The notes below the pieces were generated by a model. It saw only the letters and a program-made list of their open reading frames with translations, was not told the DNA's origin and did not search any database. A stretch of DNA of 48,866 bases from Robiginitomaculum sp. (GTDB lineage: Bacteria; Pseudomonadota; Alphaproteobacteria; Caulobacterales; Maricaulaceae): positions 1-48,866 of the forward strand of contig NVVV01000011.1 of the NCBI GenBank assembly GCA_002733495.1, in the 5' to 3' direction. Shown here one piece after another: positions 1-7,698 of the stretch (its first letter is position 1; the number at the start of each line of letters is the position of its first letter). The translations under genes and the position numbers were made by a program.

Positions 1-855
1 CATCTGCGCAAAGTCCACCCGCGTCGTCAGATCAGCGCTGCCGGGTGCCAAAAGGGGGTCAACTTTTTGATGCTTGGCAATGGCCTGCAACGTATCGCCC
101 AGCTCGCTCACCGCTGGCCCATAATCAATAAACAGCGCCACCCCCGGATCAGCCTCAAAGCGCGTGGCCAATTCATCCATCAACAGATCAATGGCCGGGC
201 GCACCTCGACCAGTGCGCCATCATCCAGCATACGAAGATTGGGCGGAATCATCTCTATTTCCGCAGAGGAGGCCGGAGCGCCGCTGAGCACAAAATAAAA
301 CGCGCCTTGCGCATTGACGTCCACAAGGCGTTCAAACCATTGCCCACCCTGGCGCACAAACTGGCGCACCGGCAGACAGTCGAGATATTCGTTACCAATA
401 ACCAGACTGGCCGCGTCTGGAACCTCGGTCAAACCGCCCATCCAATTTACCGGACAAGGCGCATTGGCCAGCATACCGGCCTGAACATTAACCAGAGCGG
501 GGCTGGCCTCGATCAGAGTGACATCCAGCGCGACGGCAAAGCCCGGCACAGCGCGGGCGGCGCGTAAAATATCTTTCATCATGCTGCCGCGCCCCGGCCC
601 AAACTCGATAAGACGCACCGGCGCAGGACTGTGCATAGACTGCCAGCATGCGGCCAGCCATAACCCGATCAGCTCGCCAAACATCTGGCTGATCTCGGGG
701 GCGGTGATGAAATCCTCACCCGCGCCAATAGGGTCCTTGGTGGCGTAAAACCCCTCGCACGGATCAAACAAAGCCTCGCCAAGGAACACACCAGCGCTGA
801 TCGGCCCGCCGGCGCGAATGCGCTCGATTAGTCTTTTGGACAGGCCCTCACTCAT
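1..855 (-). CDS. MidA/NDUFAF7-like SAM-dependent methyltransferase (3' end outside window)
   Basis: This minus-strand frame is open from its ATG at 855 to the left edge, so only the first 285 codons are seen. The protein begins MSEGLSKRLIERIRAGGPIS and carries DFITAPEISQMFGELIGLW at about residues 50-68 and the glycine-rich SAM loop EFGPGRGSMMKDILRA near residue 87. These are hallmarks of the DUF185 (COG1565) class I methyltransferases; the mitochondrial member NDUFAF7 methylates an arginine of a complex I subunit. The bacterial substrate is unknown to me. Its ATG overlaps the stop codon of lgt (ATGA at 855-852), so the two genes are probably translationally coupled. Family assignment is firm; substrate is not. 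Confidence 0.88.
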   Translation of the reverse strand, partial: MSEGLSKRLIERIRAGGPISAGVFLGEALFDPCEGFYATKDPIGAGEDFITAPEISQMFGELIGLWLAACWQSMHSPAPVRLIEFGPGRGSMMKDILRAARAVPGFAVALDVTLIEASPALVNVQAGMLANAPCPVNWMGGLTEVPDAASLVIGNEYLDCLPVRQFVRQGGQWFERLVDVNAQGAFYFVLSGAPASSAEIEMIPPNLRMLDDGALVEVRPAIDLLMDELATRFEADPGVALFIDYGPAVSELGDTLQAIAKHQKVDPLLAPGSADLTTRVDFAQM

Positions 856-1697
856 TTTTGTACAGGCTCTTTTTTCAAGGACCAGATAATCAGCGTCAAA
901 CCGCCCAGCCACAGAGGAATGGAATAGGTCATGCCTCGGGTCAGGCCAAAGATCAGCGCCGCATCTGGCTCACGCACAAACTCTATTGCGGTTCTGAACA
1001 CCCCATAGCCCAACATAAAGAGACCCGTCGTCAGGCCCGGGCGACTAAGGGTTTGAAAGCGGGTGATGGCCAGACGCAGGATCAGGAACAGCACCACGCC
1101 TTCCAGCGCGGCCTCGTATAACTGGCTGGGATGGCGCAAGGGCAGCGCCGCATTGGTATCGCAAGGAAAGCGCATGGCCCACGGCCCGCTCCAAACCCGT
1201 CCATAAAGCTCACCATTGATGAAATTGGCTAAACGGCCAAACAGAAGGCCAATCGGGGCTACCGGGGCCACCGCATCAGCCAAACGCAGTGGGTTTATTT
1301 TGCGCGAATGAGCCACATAAAGCACCGCCAGGAGAACGCCCAGCGCGCCGCCGTGAAACGACATGCCGCCGGTCCAGGTCTTTAAGATAGACAAGGGCTG
1401 TTCCCATATCCACGAGGTGCGATAGAGCAGGATAAAGCCTAGGCGCCCACCGACAATAATGCCCAGCGTACACCAAAAAAGCAGATCTTCGGTTATATCA
1501 GCCGAGGCAGGCGGCGTGCCCTTTTTGCCCTTTTTGCCCCACAACATCGGGTTCCGCATAATGCGGTGAAACAGCCATGCCCCCAGAATAAGTCCAAAAA
1601 TATAGGCCAGTGCATACCAGCGCAGCGATATTGGCCCGAACAAATGGATAATGACCGGATCAAAACCCGGAATGGGGGAACAGTTAAAATCTGACAT
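852..1697 (-). CDS. lgt: Prolipoprotein diacylglyceryl transferase
   Basis: Lgt transfers diacylglycerol from phosphatidylglycerol to the lipobox cysteine of prolipoproteins in the inner membrane. The 281-residue product has several hydrophobic segments and the family signature RLANFINGELYGR near residue 150, plus SFHGGALGVL and HPSQLYEAALEG. The N-terminal GFDPVIIHLFGPISLRWYAL is typical of the first membrane helix. I chose the ATG at 1697 (MSDFNCSPIPGF); a GTG five codons upstream at 1712 is possible but lacks a ribosome site. The gene ends in an ATGA overlap with the downstream MidA-like gene. Several lipoproteins encoded in this window (S9-like, DsbA-like, TPR protein) would be substrates. 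Confidence 0.95.
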   Translation of the reverse strand: MSDFNCSPIPGFDPVIIHLFGPISLRWYALAYIFGLILGAWLFHRIMRNPMLWGKKGKKGTPPASADITEDLLFWCTLGIIVGGRLGFILLYRTSWIWEQPLSILKTWTGGMSFHGGALGVLLAVLYVAHSRKINPLRLADAVAPVAPIGLLFGRLANFINGELYGRVWSGPWAMRFPCDTNAALPLRHPSQLYEAALEGVVLFLILRLAITRFQTLSRPGLTTGLFMLGYGVFRTAIEFVREPDAALIFGLTRGMTYSIPLWLGGLTLIIWSLKKEPVQK

Positions 1698-1815
1698 CTT
1701 TGGCGTTCTCACTTCTGCATCTGTGCTTTTGTCATTATCACAGCATTGCCATAATGATCTTCACAGCCCATATATCGCTATACCGCGCGCTGTGCGCACT
1801 GCTCAAGAGGCGATC

Positions 1816-2103
1816 ATGCAAACCCGCAGCCCAATTTTTGATGACATTGCTGATATTATGACCAGCGCCGCCGGTGCGGCCGCCGGTGTTGGCGAAGAAA
1901 TGAAGGCCGTTTTTCGCACACAGGCTGACCGTTTTATTGCTGATATGGACCTGGTCAGCCGCGAAGAGTTTGAGGCTGTCAAAGCCCTGACACAAAAACT
2001 GCATGAAGATAATCAGGCGCTGCGTACCGAGATTGACGCCCTGAACAAAGCAGGCAAAAAAACCACTGCGCCCAAACCGCGCGCACGCAAACCAAAGGCC
2101 TGA
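1816..2103 (+). CDS. ubiK: UbiK-family accessory factor (BMFP domain)
   Basis: Small 95-residue protein of the BMFP/UbiK family. Members act as accessory factors in ubiquinone biosynthesis, probably linking the Ubi enzymes to membrane lipid. The N-terminal part (MQTRSPIFDDIADIMTSAAG) is followed by a predicted coiled coil (VSREEFEAVKALTQKLHEDN and LRTEIDAL, residues about 45-78) and a lysine/proline-rich basic tail (GKKTTAPKPRARKPKA). The ATG at 1816 starts exactly where family similarity starts; the longer open frame back to 1651 runs through the lgt promoter side and is not used. It is transcribed divergently from lgt with about 118 bp between starts. Confidence 0.85.
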   Translation: MQTRSPIFDDIADIMTSAAGAAAGVGEEMKAVFRTQADRFIADMDLVSREEFEAVKALTQKLHEDNQALRTEIDALNKAGKKTTAPKPRARKPKA

Positions 2104-2246
2104 TCTCATTTTTAAAACCAGTGGCCCGAATATCACGCTGGTGCCGAAACTGGACCCAAGGCATTGCTCATGCCCCCGCCCCCCCGTTACCGTTTCTATG
2201 TCGGAGGGCGATTCGATCCCTCACTTTGCCCATAAGGACACCCATA

Positions 2247-2747
2247 GTGGACGTTTCACTAGAAAGTATTGTCGCTGCCGCTGATCCGCTGGATCTGGTT
2301 GAGTATATCCTGACCGCCGAAGAGGTTGGTTTTGAACGCATTGGCGAACAGGAAATTCATTTTTCTGTACCCGGCCAATGGTGTGATTATCCCCTGTGGT
2401 TTGCCTGGCGTCCAGAAAACGAAGTCCTGCACCTGTGCCTGGGCATTGATGCCAAGATCAAGAATCGCCGTCGCGCCGATATTTGCGACCTGCTGGTACG
2501 GGTGAACGAACGTCTGGCCAGTGGGCATTTTGATCTGTGGAGCGAAGACGGCACTATTATCTACCGCCATGCCTTGCCTTTGCCCGGTGAAACTCTGCCA
2601 GCCCCGGCGCAATTGGCCGCCATGACCAACGCCGCCAGCGCCGCCGCAGAACGTCTTATCCCGGCGCTGAATTTTGTATTGTGGGCAGGCAAGACCCCAA
2701 CTGAGGCCGTTGAAGCGGCGATGTTTGAAACCGCCGGGGAAGCCTGA
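2247..2747 (+). CDS. YbjN-domain protein
   Basis: The 166-residue product resembles the YbjN superfamily found directly upstream of proC in many alphaproteobacteria. Visible features are the YILTAEEVGFE start, the FSVPGQWCDYPLWFAWRPEN segment, LHLCLGIDAKI and a conserved NERLASGHFDLWSEDGTIIY stretch. The start is probably GTG at 2247, because AAGGA lies eight bases before it and similarity begins with VDVSLESIV; the ATG at 2121 would add 42 unsupported residues. Its TGA shares one base with the proC ATG (TGATG at 2745-2749), so both are likely co-translated. YbjN is linked to stress and motility phenotypes in enterobacteria, but the biochemical role here is unknown. Confidence 0.8.
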   Translation: MDVSLESIVAAADPLDLVEYILTAEEVGFERIGEQEIHFSVPGQWCDYPLWFAWRPENEVLHLCLGIDAKIKNRRRADICDLLVRVNERLASGHFDLWSEDGTIIYRHALPLPGETLPAPAQLAAMTNAASAAAERLIPALNFVLWAGKTPTEAVEAAMFETAGEA

Positions 2748-3577
2748 TGGTCCGCAAACCCCGCCTGGCCCTGATCGGCGCCGGCCATATGGGCCTGGCG
2801 CTGGCCAAAAGCTGGATACAGCACGGCCTGATCGCCAAACAGGGCTGGCTAATCATTGTTGACCCCAACCCGTCCGAAGCGGCACAAAAGCTGGCCGATG
2901 AGCACAAGATCGCTATTGTGCCTGCATTGGCTGACGACCAGTCTGCTCTTCTGGAAACGCTGGTTCTGGCGGTTAAGCCAAAACTAATCCCCGAAGTTGG
3001 ACAGGCTTTGGCGCAAATCCTGCCCGTAACCACCCTGATTATATCTGTTGCCGCAGGCATTACCCTGAACCGCCTGGGCGGCGTGTTCGGCACGCGACCG
3101 CTTGTCCGGGCCATGCCCAACATGCCTGCCGCCATTGGCCGGGGCGCCACCGTTTTTGTGGCGGGACCCGGCACAGACGAGAATGCCCGCGCACAGGCGC
3201 AAGCCTTGCTGAGCGCCAGTGGTATGGCCGAAGAGGTGCATGAGGAAAAAACGCTGGACGCTGTCACCGCCGTTTCCGGCTCTGGCCCGGCCTATGTTTT
3301 TTTACTGGCCGAAGCCTTGGCCGTGGCCGGTGTCGCCGAGGGGCTGGACCCGGCGCTGGCCCGCAGGCTGGCCTGTGAAACCGTGGCAGGTGCTGGTGAA
3401 TTACTGCGACAGCGTGGTTGTGATCCCGCCGTTCTACGCGCCGAAGTGACCTCTCCCGGCGGCACAACGGCGGCGGCCATGGATGTTTTGATGGGGTCTG
3501 GCGGCTTTGCTGAAATGATGCGCCGCGCCGTCAATAGTGCCGCCCGGCGCTCCAGTCAGCTTGGCGCTCAGTCCTGA
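2747..3577 (+). CDS. proC: Pyrroline-5-carboxylate reductase
   Basis: ProC reduces 1-pyrroline-5-carboxylate to L-proline with NAD(P)H, the last step of proline synthesis in the cytosol. The 276-residue protein shows the Rossmann loop LIGAGHMGLALA at residues 8-19, LVLAVKPKLIPEVG, ISVAAGITLNRLGG, LVRAMPNMPAAIGRGATVF and the C-terminal signature DAVTAVSGSGPAYVFLLAEA plus VTSPGGTTAAAMDVL. Length is normal for the family. It follows the YbjN-like gene with a one-base overlap and its 3' end overlaps the 3' end of the convergent histidine kinase gene by 10 bp. Confidence 0.96.
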   Translation: MVRKPRLALIGAGHMGLALAKSWIQHGLIAKQGWLIIVDPNPSEAAQKLADEHKIAIVPALADDQSALLETLVLAVKPKLIPEVGQALAQILPVTTLIISVAAGITLNRLGGVFGTRPLVRAMPNMPAAIGRGATVFVAGPGTDENARAQAQALLSASGMAEEVHEEKTLDAVTAVSGSGPAYVFLLAEALAVAGVAEGLDPALARRLACETVAGAGELLRQRGCDPAVLRAEVTSPGGTTAAAMDVLMGSGGFAEMMRRAVNSAARRSSQLGAQS

Positions 3578-4941
3578 TCGGCCAAAGGCAGATGCAACAC
3601 GGCGCGCAAGCCGCCATGGCCTGAACGGCCCAGCAGAATATCGCCCCCATGGGCACGCGCTACATCGCGGGCGATAGCCAGTCCAAGGCCAACCCCATCA
3701 GTGTTCAAATTGCGCGCTGGGTCCAGACGGTTAAACGGGGAAAAGGCGTCTTCATAGGCGCTTTTGGCTATGCCGGGACCATCATCTTCAATAATAATAT
3801 CTGCAAAGGACGTATTTTTTTGCAGGCTGACAAAAACCTGATCTCCATAGCGCACGGCATTCTCTATCAAATTGTTGATGCACCGGCCAAGGGCATCCTG
3901 ACGCCCTGAAATGGTAATACCCGGCGCAACATCTATTGTGATATTGGCCTTTGTCCGCCGGGCATTCTCTACGCACTCTTTCACCAACGCGCTAAGGTCC
4001 ACACGCGTGCTCTTTGCCGGGGCATCATCGCGGGCAAAGGCAAGATAACCATCCAGCATGCGCTCCATTTCGCATAAATCCTTACGGGCGTCCCCAAGGC
4101 CGTCCACATCGCCCATCAGCGCCAATTGCAGTTTCAGCCGTGTCAGCGGCGTGCGCAAATCATGGCTGACACCGGCCAGCATGACCGTACGCTGATCGAC
4201 AAAACGTGCAATGCGTTCCTTCATTTCCAGAAATGCCGTCGCCGCCCGGCGAACCTCACGCGCGCCTGAAGGCGAGAAGTTTTTATCGTCCTGTCCTTTG
4301 CCAAACCGTTCAGCCGCATTGGCCAAACGCTGTATCGGGCGCACCTGATTGCGAATAAAAATAATGGCAATGCCGGTTTGCATAAATGTGGCGGCAATCA
4401 ACCAGAATACGAAAATATGACCATTGGTGGAAAAGACTTTATCGCGCGGGGCAAGAAAGCGCAGCAATCCGGCGTCAGTCTGCACCCTGATGTCCACATA
4501 GGCCGGATAGCGCGTGGTATCAAACCAGAATGGGTTCGAAAGCTTTGCCCCCAAAGCCTCTCGCAAGGTCCGGTCCAGCACCGAAAAAATTGAAGAACGT
4601 AGACCAAGGGGCAGCGTCTCTGCTGGCTGCAAGGCTACAGAGAGACCCATTTTTTCCAAGGCCTGTGTTGACAGGGTTTCAAAGTGCTCTGGCGTCGGAT
4701 CCTCCTTGAATTGTTCGACAACCACCGCTACATCCCCCGCCACACCTTCGGACAGGCGGGTGGTCACAATTTCCCACTGCGAATTAAAAAACATCCACAA
4801 TACGGTGATTTGCATTAGGGCAACCGGCAGAGCGATGATCAGCAAGGAGCGCCCAAAAAGTCCCTTGGGCGTAACATCGCGCAAACGCCGACGGCGGAAT
4901 AACCAATGCCTAAACGTGGTAATTTTTTCCATAAACGTCAT
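3568..4941 (-). CDS. EnvZ-type sensor histidine kinase
   Basis: Membrane sensor kinase of 457 residues. A basic N-terminus precedes TM1 (about residues 31-52), a periplasmic domain of roughly 120 residues, TM2 (about 175-197) and a HAMP linker beginning RNQVRPIQRLANAAERFGKG. The H-box LAGVSHDLRTPLTRLKLQLA places the phospho-accepting histidine at residue 260. The N-box NLIENAVRYGD and the G boxes (IIEDDGPGIAKS and TDGVGLGLAIARDVARAHGG) form the ATPase domain. It starts in an ATGA overlap with its regulator gene, so the pair is an operon. The signal is not deducible; the arrangement resembles osmosensor-type EnvZ kinases. The 3' end overlaps proC on the other strand by 10 bp. Confidence 0.93.
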   Translation of the reverse strand: MTFMEKITTFRHWLFRRRRLRDVTPKGLFGRSLLIIALPVALMQITVLWMFFNSQWEIVTTRLSEGVAGDVAVVVEQFKEDPTPEHFETLSTQALEKMGLSVALQPAETLPLGLRSSIFSVLDRTLREALGAKLSNPFWFDTTRYPAYVDIRVQTDAGLLRFLAPRDKVFSTNGHIFVFWLIAATFMQTGIAIIFIRNQVRPIQRLANAAERFGKGQDDKNFSPSGAREVRRAATAFLEMKERIARFVDQRTVMLAGVSHDLRTPLTRLKLQLALMGDVDGLGDARKDLCEMERMLDGYLAFARDDAPAKSTRVDLSALVKECVENARRTKANITIDVAPGITISGRQDALGRCINNLIENAVRYGDQVFVSLQKNTSFADIIIEDDGPGIAKSAYEDAFSPFNRLDPARNLNTDGVGLGLAIARDVARAHGGDILLGRSGHGGLRAVLHLPLADQD

Positions 4942-5678
4942 GCGCTGCTGGTTTCAGAAACATGGTGTGCCAGCAGGCGATAGCCCGCACCGCGCACGGT
5001 TTGCAAATATTGCGGAAAACGCGAATTGTCCTCGATCTTGCGTCGTAGCCTGGCAATTTGCACATCGACCGAGCGCTCTATGGCGGCGGTATCGCGCGAA
5101 AGCGCCTCGCGACTGAACGCCTCGCCCGGGCGTTTACAAAGCGCCGCCAAAAGGCGGGCCTCGTTATCGGTCAGGGACACCCTCCCCTTTGTCCCAACCA
5201 GTTCGCCCGTTGAGGGCGTAAAGCGCCAGGGGCCAAACTGCAGCGTCGCACCAGAACCTATGGTCGTTCCCTTGCGGCGCAAAATCGCGCCAATACGCAA
5301 TAACAACTCCTCTGGCTCAAACGGCTTGGAAAGATAATCGTCCGCGCCTGCCCGCAAGCCCTCTATGCGCTCTTCGGGTGCCCCCCGCGCCGTCAGCAGA
5401 AAAATCGGAATGGCACTGCTTTGGCGAAGAAACCGTGTCAGGCTGATCCCATCCTCGCCGGGCATCATCACATCCAGAACCACCAGATCAAATTCCAGTG
5501 TTTTGAGCAATCGGCGCACCCGTTTGGCATCAGAAGCCACAGAAATACGATAACCATGTCTGGAAAGATATGTTCTAAGCAAATCGCGGATCCGGTCATC
5601 ATCATCGACGACCAGCAAATGCGCTTTTTCCTGTTCTGTTGATTGCACAAGAGACTCCACGCCTTCACATTGCCCCAC
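4938..5678 (-). CDS. OmpR-family response regulator
   Basis: DNA-binding partner of the downstream histidine kinase. The receiver domain spans residues about 19-133, with acidic pocket VVDDDDRIRD and phospho-acceptor Asp69 in LVVLDVMMPGEDG; Lys of DDYLSKPFEPEELLLRI is the conserved switch lysine. The C-terminal winged-helix domain ends RSVDVQIARLRRKIEDN and YLQTVRGAGYRLLAH, the OmpR/PhoB DNA-contact helix and wing. The 246-residue length is usual. Its stop overlaps the kinase ATG. The 174 bp upstream of it separate it from divergent ilvE. Target genes cannot be read from the sequence. Confidence 0.93.
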   Translation of the reverse strand: MGQCEGVESLVQSTEQEKAHLLVVDDDDRIRDLLRTYLSRHGYRISVASDAKRVRRLLKTLEFDLVVLDVMMPGEDGISLTRFLRQSSAIPIFLLTARGAPEERIEGLRAGADDYLSKPFEPEELLLRIGAILRRKGTTIGSGATLQFGPWRFTPSTGELVGTKGRVSLTDNEARLLAALCKRPGEAFSREALSRDTAAIERSVDVQIARLRRKIEDNSRFPQYLQTVRGAGYRLLAHHVSETSSA

Positions 5679-5852
5679 ATTTAGAAGCGGCCCACATTAA
5701 AGAGGGGCCCCACCGGAAAAGCAAGAATTTGCAGCAAACAGGGACAATCAGACAGGATTGAGACGAAACATCACACTTTGGGTTGTGGACACAGCGCCAC
5801 CATTTGGCCCATGATGGCTTCCTAATCCCGCAGCAAGAAAAACGAGTGCGTT

Positions 5853-6734
5853 ATGGCCCAACCCCTTCCCTTTAGACAAACCAGCGGGCAGCTCTGGATG
5901 GATGGAGGTTTCATTGATTGCGACAAGGCTACCATATCCATACTTACCCATGGCCTGCATTATGCTTCGTCCGTATTTGAAGGTGAACGTGCCTATGGCG
6001 GCAAAATTTTCAAGAGCCGCCAGCACACGGACCGTTTGATCAATTCCTGCCGCCTGATGGGGTTTGCCCTGCCCTATAGCGCCGCCGAGTTTGAACGCGC
6101 AAAGCATGAATTGCGCGAACGGCTGGGCATTGAACAAGCCTATGTGCGCCCCTTTGCCTGGCGTGGCTCAGAGCAATTGGGCGTCTCGGCTAGTGCCAAC
6201 ACCATTCATGCGGCCATTAGCATCTGGCCCATGGGCACCTATTTTGCCGACAAGATGAAAGGCATTCGCTTAGACATTGCTGACTGGCGCCGTCCACCAT
6301 CGGCCTGCGCCCCGGTCAAGGCCAAAGCCGCAGGGCTTTATATGATCTGCACCTTGTCCAAAGATGCCGCCGCCGCCGCCGGTTATAATGATGCGTTGAT
6401 GCTAGATTATGAAGGCCGCATCGCCGAATGTACCGGCGCGCACATTTTCTTTGTCCGCGATGGTGAATTACACACCCCCAGCCCGGAATGGATACTGGAT
6501 GGCATAACCCGCGCCACAGTGATGGAAATTGCCAAAGCGCGAAACTTGACGGTTCATGAACGCCAGATCCTGCCAGACGAGCTGAACAGTTTCACCGAAT
6601 GTTTTATTGTTGGCTCTGCAGTTGAAATCACGCCAGTGAACGAGATCAAAGGCATAGCCTACACACCGGGCGACATATCGGCCCAGATGATTGCCGATTA
6701 TGATACGCTGGTCGCTGGTGGCACGCTAAGCTAG
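5853..6734 (+). CDS. ilvE: Branched-chain amino acid aminotransferase
   Basis: Fold-type IV PLP enzyme that interconverts leucine, isoleucine and valine with their 2-oxo acids. Family motifs are clear: LTHGLHYASSVFEGERAY (residues 31-48), the Schiff-base lysine at about 158 in PVKAKAAGLYMICTLSK, ALMLDYEGRIAECTGAHIFF and the phosphate-binding DGITRATVMEIA. The length of 293 is right for this class. A D-amino-acid or aromatic transaminase of the same fold cannot be fully excluded, but the motifs favour IlvE. It is monocistronic: the regulator gene is divergent and the next gene converges two bases after its stop. Confidence 0.92.
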   Translation: MAQPLPFRQTSGQLWMDGGFIDCDKATISILTHGLHYASSVFEGERAYGGKIFKSRQHTDRLINSCRLMGFALPYSAAEFERAKHELRERLGIEQAYVRPFAWRGSEQLGVSASANTIHAAISIWPMGTYFADKMKGIRLDIADWRRPPSACAPVKAKAAGLYMICTLSKDAAAAAGYNDALMLDYEGRIAECTGAHIFFVRDGELHTPSPEWILDGITRATVMEIAKARNLTVHERQILPDELNSFTECFIVGSAVEITPVNEIKGIAYTPGDISAQMIADYDTLVAGGTLS

Positions 6735-6736
6735 CG

Positions 6737-7519
6737 CTAAAATTTGTAAGAAGCATCCAGCAGAAGTGCTTTTTCGCGCCGTGAGGGGAAGCGATAAAAC
6801 ACGTGTGTGCCAATATTGGCGGTACGCAGCAATGTGCTGGACCAATAAGGCTGAATTGCCGTGGTATGATAATGGGTGGCGCGGCCAATGGTAATGTCTG
6901 ACATGCCCAGCATGGCGTGAATGGCCGCTTTGCGCGAACGCTCCCATCCCCTTGGGCGGGGCAAAATCGCCATCGAGCCATCACAGGTAAAAGTAAACTG
7001 GCACCCGGTAATACGTTCTGATCCCTCAAACACCACATCACAGATATTATTTGGATAGGCCCGGTGCTTGACCCGGTTCAGCACCACTTGCGCTACGGCC
7101 AACTGACCAGACAAAGGTTCGCTGCGCGCTTCATAATAAATCGCCATTGCCATGCAATTCACGGCCTTTTCCTGCGCCGCCGCCGTTCCAAAGTGAGTTT
7201 TGGTAAAGGTTTCCAGCGATGCCATGATGTGCAGGTCTTCCTGCATGACCGCTTTTGAGCCATTGTTCACATAGACTTGAGCATAGCTGAGCGCATCACT
7301 GGGCGGACTTTGCTCTGGTAGCGCCTCTTCCCCATCCAGAAAGTCCTGAGCAAAAACCTGCCAGGTCGTGTTGTCGCGCTGCAATGCGCCGCGCTCTGCG
7401 GTCAGAGACAGCACCATGGGCAAAGCCAGAGTCAAGGCCACAGCCAACCCCATCAGCCCGTTTTCGGGCCTTAGCAGCACACGCCATGTCGGCGTCTTAT
7501 GTGACTTTACCTTCGCCAT
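6737..7519 (-). CDS. SleB-type cell wall hydrolase
   Basis: A 260-residue protein with a short cytoplasmic N-terminus, one membrane segment at about residues 22-41, and a periplasmic Hydrolase_2 (SleB) domain from about 120 to 255. The domain signature NCMAMAIYYEARSEPLSGQL contains the presumed catalytic glutamate (Glu130), followed by VAQVVLNRVKHRAYPNNICD, CQFTFTCDG and ATHYHTTAIQPYW. Family members are lytic enzymes acting on peptidoglycan glycan strands. In non-spore-forming bacteria the likely role is cell wall remodelling. It lies on the same strand as ppdK but 179 bp away, so it probably has its own promoter. Exact cleavage chemistry is inferred from the family only. Confidence 0.88.
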   Translation of the reverse strand: MAKVKSHKTPTWRVLLRPENGLMGLAVALTLALPMVLSLTAERGALQRDNTTWQVFAQDFLDGEEALPEQSPPSDALSYAQVYVNNGSKAVMQEDLHIMASLETFTKTHFGTAAAQEKAVNCMAMAIYYEARSEPLSGQLAVAQVVLNRVKHRAYPNNICDVVFEGSERITGCQFTFTCDGSMAILPRPRGWERSRKAAIHAMLGMSDITIGRATHYHTTAIQPYWSSTLLRTANIGTHVFYRFPSRREKALLLDASYKF

Positions 7520-7538
7520 CGGCTCTCAACTTCATCAC

Positions 7539-7553
7539 GTGGCGTGTTGCCAC
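7539..7553. promoter_or_regulatory. Short inverted repeat upstream of the SleB-type gene
   Basis: GTGGC and GCCAC are separated by five bases and lie about 20 bases upstream of the hydrolase ATG on the minus strand. A second perfect palindrome, GAATTATAATTC, is at 7642-7653 in the same 179-bp gap and contains a TATAAT that could serve as a -10 box. I could not find a convincing -35. Either site could be an operator; this is pattern evidence only. Confidence 0.25.
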
Positions 7554-7698
7554 AATGCCAAAAATACGCAAGCAGGCTTAACAACACCCTAATTGGCGAG
7601 CACATAAGGAGCGCCGCCTCTTGCGTCAAGGACACATTAACGAATTATAATTCTATGATTAACCAGAATAATGGGGAAATTATGCTAGTACATTCCCT